Shown here piece after piece: positions 60,776 through 64,000 of a DNA stretch of 64,000 nt. The first letter of the stretch is position 1, and each line of letters begins with the position of its first letter. Origin of the DNA: Pseudomonas sp. MM211. GTDB lineage: Bacteria; Pseudomonadota; Gammaproteobacteria; Pseudomonadales; Pseudomonadaceae. The notes beneath the pieces were generated by a model. That model was not told the origin of the DNA, did no database searches, and worked only from the letters and a program-made list of their open reading frames with translations. The translations under genes were made by a program, and so were the position numbers. The stretch lies in NCBI RefSeq assembly GCF_020386635.1, contig NZ_CP081942.1:2604001-2668000 (forward strand), written 5' to 3'.

Positions 60776-61666
60776 ATGGATCGTTGGCAGGCGATGCGGG
60801 TATTTGTGAAGGTCGCGGAAACTGGCAGCTTCGCCAGTACCGCGCGGCAGATGCACATGAGTGCGCCGGCGGTGACGCGCATCGTCGCGGGCCTCGAGGA
60901 TCTGATCGGCGCCAGGCTGCTGGTGCGCACCACGCGCTCGGTGAAAACCACCGACGCAGGCAGCCGCTACCTGCAGGACTGTCGGCGGATTCTTGGTGAT
61001 ATCGCCGAGGCGGAACTGGCCGCCGCCGGCCACTATGCCGAGCCTTCCGGTAGCCTGGCGGTGACTGCGGCGTCGATGTTCGGCCACATGTACGTGCTGC
61101 CACTGGTACTGGATTACCTGGATACCTACCCGGGCATGCACGCGCGTACCTTCTTCGTCGATCGCCCGGTGAATATCGTCGACGAGGGCATCGACGTGGC
61201 AATCCGTATCGGTCATCTGGCGGATTCCGGCTTCACCGCCATTCAGGTCGGCTCGGTGCGGCGAGTGATCTGCGCGGCGCCGTCCTACCTGCAAAAGTAC
61301 GGCGTGCCATCGACCCCAGCCGCGCTGAAAGATCACCGCATCGTCGTCTCGCAAAGTGCCTGGGCTTCGCCAGAGTGGCGCTTTGCCGAGGGGCAGCGGG
61401 TGCTTGTCGATCCCGTCCTGCAATGCAACACCAACGAATCGGCGATCGCTACCGCGAGCGCCGGGTGGGGGCTGACCCGCGTACTGAGTTATCAGGTTGG
61501 TCCGGCCCTGCAGGAGGGCGCGCTGCAGATCGTGCTCGACCCCTTCGAGGAGCCGCCGTTGCCGATTCACGTGCTTTACCCGGAGGGGCGCCAGGCGCCT
61601 GCCAAGGTGCGCGCTTTCGTCGATCTGGCCGTGGCGCGGCTGCGCGGCAATCCGCTGTTCAATTGA
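60776..61666 (+). CDS. LysR-type transcriptional regulator
   Basis: A 296-residue regulator with an N-terminal winged helix (AMRVFVKVAETGSFASTARQ, then MSAPAVTRIVAGLEDLIG) and a substrate-binding effector domain (LAVTAASMFGHMYVLPLV, GIDVAIRIGHL). It resembles the large CrgA/AaeR-like branch whose members often control adjacent oxidoreductase genes. The GST/fusion oxidoreductase/DUF1348 operon lies upstream on the same strand, so it might control that, but no divergent target is present. Confidence 0.9.
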   Translation: MDRWQAMRVFVKVAETGSFASTARQMHMSAPAVTRIVAGLEDLIGARLLVRTTRSVKTTDAGSRYLQDCRRILGDIAEAELAAAGHYAEPSGSLAVTAASMFGHMYVLPLVLDYLDTYPGMHARTFFVDRPVNIVDEGIDVAIRIGHLADSGFTAIQVGSVRRVICAAPSYLQKYGVPSTPAALKDHRIVVSQSAWASPEWRFAEGQRVLVDPVLQCNTNESAIATASAGWGLTRVLSYQVGPALQEGALQIVLDPFEEPPLPIHVLYPEGRQAPAKVRAFVDLAVARLRGNPLFN

Positions 61667-61781
61667 TGGCATCGTACCGCTGAGCAATGGCGTGTCGCGC
61701 CAACATTAATGCTCTCGGATGTAGCTTTGCCCGAGCAGTTGCAGTCCAATGTTCAGCGACTCACCAATAGGGAAGGTATCG

Positions 61782-63656
61782 ATGAGCCAGCAATCTCAAT
61801 TTGCCCTGCTGAAAAGCCGGCGCTTCCTGCCGTTCTTCATCACCCAACTGCTCGGCGCCTTCAACGACAATATCTTCAAGCAGTCGTTGATTCTGGCGAT
61901 TCTTTTCAAGCTCAGCCTCGACGCCGATCGCGACCTGATGGTCAACGTGGCAGCGATGCTGTTCATTCTGCCGTTCTTCCTGTTCTCCGCACTCGGCGGG
62001 CAGTTCGGCGAGAAGTTTGCCAAGGACTGGCTGATCCGCCGGCTCAAGTTCTTCGAGATATTCATCATGCTGATTGGCGCGGCCGGGGTGCTGCTGGGCA
62101 ACCTCACACTGATGCTCGCGGTGCTGTTCGCCATGGGTATGCAGTCGGCGCTGTTCGGCCCGGTCAAGTACTCGATCCTGCCCCAGGCGTTAAGGCCCGA
62201 GGAGCTGGTCGGTGGCAATGCCCTGGTGGAAATGGGCACCTTTCTGGCGATCCTGGCCGGCACCATCGGCGCCGGGATCATGCTCACCAGCGCGAATTAC
62301 GGGGTGATCGTCGCCGCCTCGGTGGTGCTGGTGGCAGTGATTGGCTACCTGACCAGCCGTGCTATTCCGCGTGCGGATGCCGCGCTGCCGAATTTGGCGC
62401 TGGACTGGAACATCCTGCGCCAGACCTGGCTGACCCTGCGTATGGGGCTGACCCAACCAAAAGTGGTATCCCGCTCGCTGGTCGGCAACTCCTGGTTCTG
62501 GTTTCTCGGCGCGGTGTACCTGACGCAGATTCCGGCCTATTCCAAGGAATGGCTGCACGGCGACGAAAGCGTGGTCACGCTGATTCTTACCGTGTTCTCG
62601 GTGGGCATCGCTCTGGGTTCGATGCTCTGCGAGCGAATGAGCGGCCACAAGGTGGAGATCGGCCTGGTACCGTTCGGCTCCATCGGCCTGTCGGTGTTCG
62701 GCATTCTGCTGTGGTGGGGATCGGGTGGTGTGCCCGAGGCAGCGCAGCCGCACAACTGGCTGGCGCTGCTCGGCTATGGCCATGCTTGGTGGGTGCTGGG
62801 CTCGATCCTCGGCATTGGTGTGTTCGGCGGTTTCTACATCGTGCCGCTGTATGCGCTGATCCAGTCGCGTACCGCCGAGAACGAGCGGGCCCGGGTGATT
62901 GCCGCCAACAACATTCTCAACGCGCTGTTCATGGTGGTGTCGGCGCTGGTGTCGATCCTCTTTCTCAGCGTCGCCGGGCTGTCGATCCCGCAGCTGTTCC
63001 TGGTCATTTCGCTGATGAACGTGGCGGTCAACAGCTACATCTTCAAGATCGTCCCCGAATTCACCATGCGCTTCCTCATCTGGCTGCTCGGCCACTCGAT
63101 GTACCGGGTGTCGCACAAGGGCCTGGATGCCATCCCGGATGAAGGTGCAGCCGTGCTGGTGTGCAACCACGTGTCATTCGTCGATGCGCTGCTGATCGGT
63201 GGCGCGGTGCGCCGGCCGATACGCTTCGTCATGTACTACAAGATCTACAACCTGCCAGTGCTCAACTTCATCTTTCGCACTGCGGGTACCGTGCCGATTG
63301 CCGGGCGCAGCGAGGATCTGCTGGTGTTCGATGCAGCGTTCCAGCGCATTGGCGAGTACCTGCGCAACGGCGAGGTGGTGTGCATCTTCCCTGAAGGCAA
63401 ACTGACCGCCGACGGCGAGATCGACGCGTTCAAGGCAGGCGTAGAGCGCATTCTGCAGGACAACCCGGTGCCGGTGATTCCCATGGCCCTGGGTGGCCTG
63501 TGGGGTAGCTTCTTCAGTCGTGATCCGCGCAAGCGACTGTTCCGCCGCTTCTGGTCGCGTGTCGATCTGATCGCCGGCAAGCCAATCGAGGCCGCTGCGG
63601 CCACACGCCAGGTGCTGCAGGCCGAGGTCGCCGCGTTGCGTGGAGACAAGCGCTGA
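61782..63656 (+). CDS. MFS transporter fused to 1-acyl-glycerophosphate acyltransferase
   Basis: A 624-residue inner-membrane protein. Residues about 1-430 form a 12-helix major facilitator unit resembling the lysophospholipid transporter LplT (FITQLLGAFNDNIFKQ, GPVKYSILPQAL). Residues about 440-620 form a PlsC-type acyltransferase with NHVSFVDALL (the H-x4-D motif) and FPEGKLTADGE. It probably flips lysophospholipids inward and re-acylates them, recycling damaged phospholipids. The start MSQQSQFALL at 61782 has GGAAGG six bases upstream; an in-frame ATG at 61749 is less likely. Related proteins in other species end in an additional AMP-binding domain, absent here. Confidence 0.92.
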   Translation: MSQQSQFALLKSRRFLPFFITQLLGAFNDNIFKQSLILAILFKLSLDADRDLMVNVAAMLFILPFFLFSALGGQFGEKFAKDWLIRRLKFFEIFIMLIGAAGVLLGNLTLMLAVLFAMGMQSALFGPVKYSILPQALRPEELVGGNALVEMGTFLAILAGTIGAGIMLTSANYGVIVAASVVLVAVIGYLTSRAIPRADAALPNLALDWNILRQTWLTLRMGLTQPKVVSRSLVGNSWFWFLGAVYLTQIPAYSKEWLHGDESVVTLILTVFSVGIALGSMLCERMSGHKVEIGLVPFGSIGLSVFGILLWWGSGGVPEAAQPHNWLALLGYGHAWWVLGSILGIGVFGGFYIVPLYALIQSRTAENERARVIAANNILNALFMVVSALVSILFLSVAGLSIPQLFLVISLMNVAVNSYIFKIVPEFTMRFLIWLLGHSMYRVSHKGLDAIPDEGAAVLVCNHVSFVDALLIGGAVRRPIRFVMYYKIYNLPVLNFIFRTAGTVPIAGRSEDLLVFDAAFQRIGEYLRNGEVVCIFPEGKLTADGEIDAFKAGVERILQDNPVPVIPMALGGLWGSFFSRDPRKRLFRRFWSRVDLIAGKPIEAAAATRQVLQAEVAALRGDKR

Positions 63657-63678
63657 GCTGCGATTTCTTTACGCACTT

Positions 63679-63714
63679 AACGAAGGAGCCCGCCAATTGG
63701 CGGGCTCCTTCGTT
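63679..63714. terminator. strong bidirectional terminator
   Basis: A perfect 16-bp stem (AACGAAGGAGCCCGCC / GGCGGGCTCCTTCGTT) with a 4-base loop stands between the convergent MFS-acyltransferase and SMR genes. Confidence 0.88.
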
Positions 63715-64000
63715 TCAGCCGTGGCTCATCTTCAGCCCGACCAGGCCACAGATGATCAGTGCCACGCTGGCCAGGCGCATCAACGCCATGGACTCGCCGA
63801 ACAGGATAATGCCGGCGATCACCGTGCCTACCGCGCCGACGCCCGTCCAGATGGCGTAAGCAGTACCTAGCGGCAATTCCTTCATGGCCAGCCCGAGCAG
63901 GCCGAGGCTGATAACCATCGCGGTCACGGTGAGCAAGGTGGGCAGTGGTCGAGTGAAGCCGTCGGTGTATTTCAGGCCGACGGCCCAGCCGACCTCGAAC
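63715..64000 (-). CDS. sugE: small multidrug resistance transporter, SugE type (5' end cut)
   Basis: The visible 94 residues cover nearly the whole SMR protein; about 12 N-terminal residues lie beyond the window. The sequence begins [18 protein letters not shown], which carries the essential membrane Glu, and continues with [17 protein letters not shown] and [10 protein letters not shown] at the end. Four helices are expected. SugE/Gdx-type members export guanidinium and some quaternary ammonium compounds in exchange for protons. Assignment to SugE rests on the [13 protein letters not shown] segment and is good. A guanidine riboswitch, if present, would be outside the window. Confidence 0.9.
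   Translation of the reverse strand, partial: FEVGWAVGLKYTDGFTRPLPTLLTVTAMVISLGLLGLAMKELPLGTAYAIWTGVGAVGTVIAGIILFGESMALMRLASVALIICGLVGLKMSHG

Overview
The window is a GC-rich chromosomal segment of a Pseudomonas-type gammaproteobacterium. The evidence is the NUDIX/gamma-carbonic anhydrase/DUF1289 trio, guaB-guaA, the multicopper oxidase-tadA pair, the ydbH-ynbE-ydbL operon, rmuC, a symporter-type hybrid sensor kinase, and Pseudomonas-style REP sequences. No rRNA, tRNA or CRISPR array was seen, and the species cannot be fixed from the sequence alone. Both ends are cut inside genes: a NUDIX hydrolase at the left and a SugE-type SMR transporter at the right.

Region 1 (1-8.5 kb) is housekeeping: small conserved genes, a LysR regulator divergent from a PACE efflux pump, then guaB-guaA for GMP synthesis behind a clear sigma-70 promoter. 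Region 2 (8.5-20.4 kb) is the most unusual part. The 3' end of guaA, with its small hairpin and terminator, recurs in diverged form at about 13.66, 17.90 and 20.34 kb. These four sites delimit three cargo segments: (i) unknown secreted proteins, a beta-propeller protein and gene relics; (ii) one very large YobI-type P-loop NTPase with a transmembrane hairpin, a candidate defence protein; (iii) a GGDEF/EAL protein. No integrase remains, so this looks like stacked, eroded integration events at the guaA hotspot.

Region 3 (20.4-32.8 kb) is further accessory DNA: a TonB siderophore receptor with a Fur-like box, a block of redox enzymes and alpha/beta hydrolases with an enzyme relic, a TetR/oxidoreductase unit with a strong operator, and a ferric-iron ABC transporter lacking its ATPase. 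From memory, P. aeruginosa PAO1 has the multicopper oxidase directly after guaA, so roughly 24 kb here appears inserted between them.

Region 4 (32.9-45.6 kb) holds the Tat-exported multicopper oxidase, tadA, a FecI-FecR-TonB receptor iron-signalling set, an NDH-2-like flavoprotein divergent from a MocR regulator with paired palindromes, and the ydbL-ynbE-ydbH envelope lipid-transport operon. Region 5 (46-64 kb) holds a Sel1-like protein, rmuC, a secreted GH28 polygalacturonase, an FKBP isomerase, a hybrid sensor kinase broken by an apparent one-base loss in its ATP-binding motif, GNAT and AraC genes, azlCD, a GST, a three-domain PNPOx/reductase/ferredoxin fusion, a DUF1348 protein, LysR, an MFS-acyltransferase fusion and partial sugE. 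Iron acquisition recurs (two TonB receptors, FecIR, FbpAB-like transporter), as do redox and detoxification functions.
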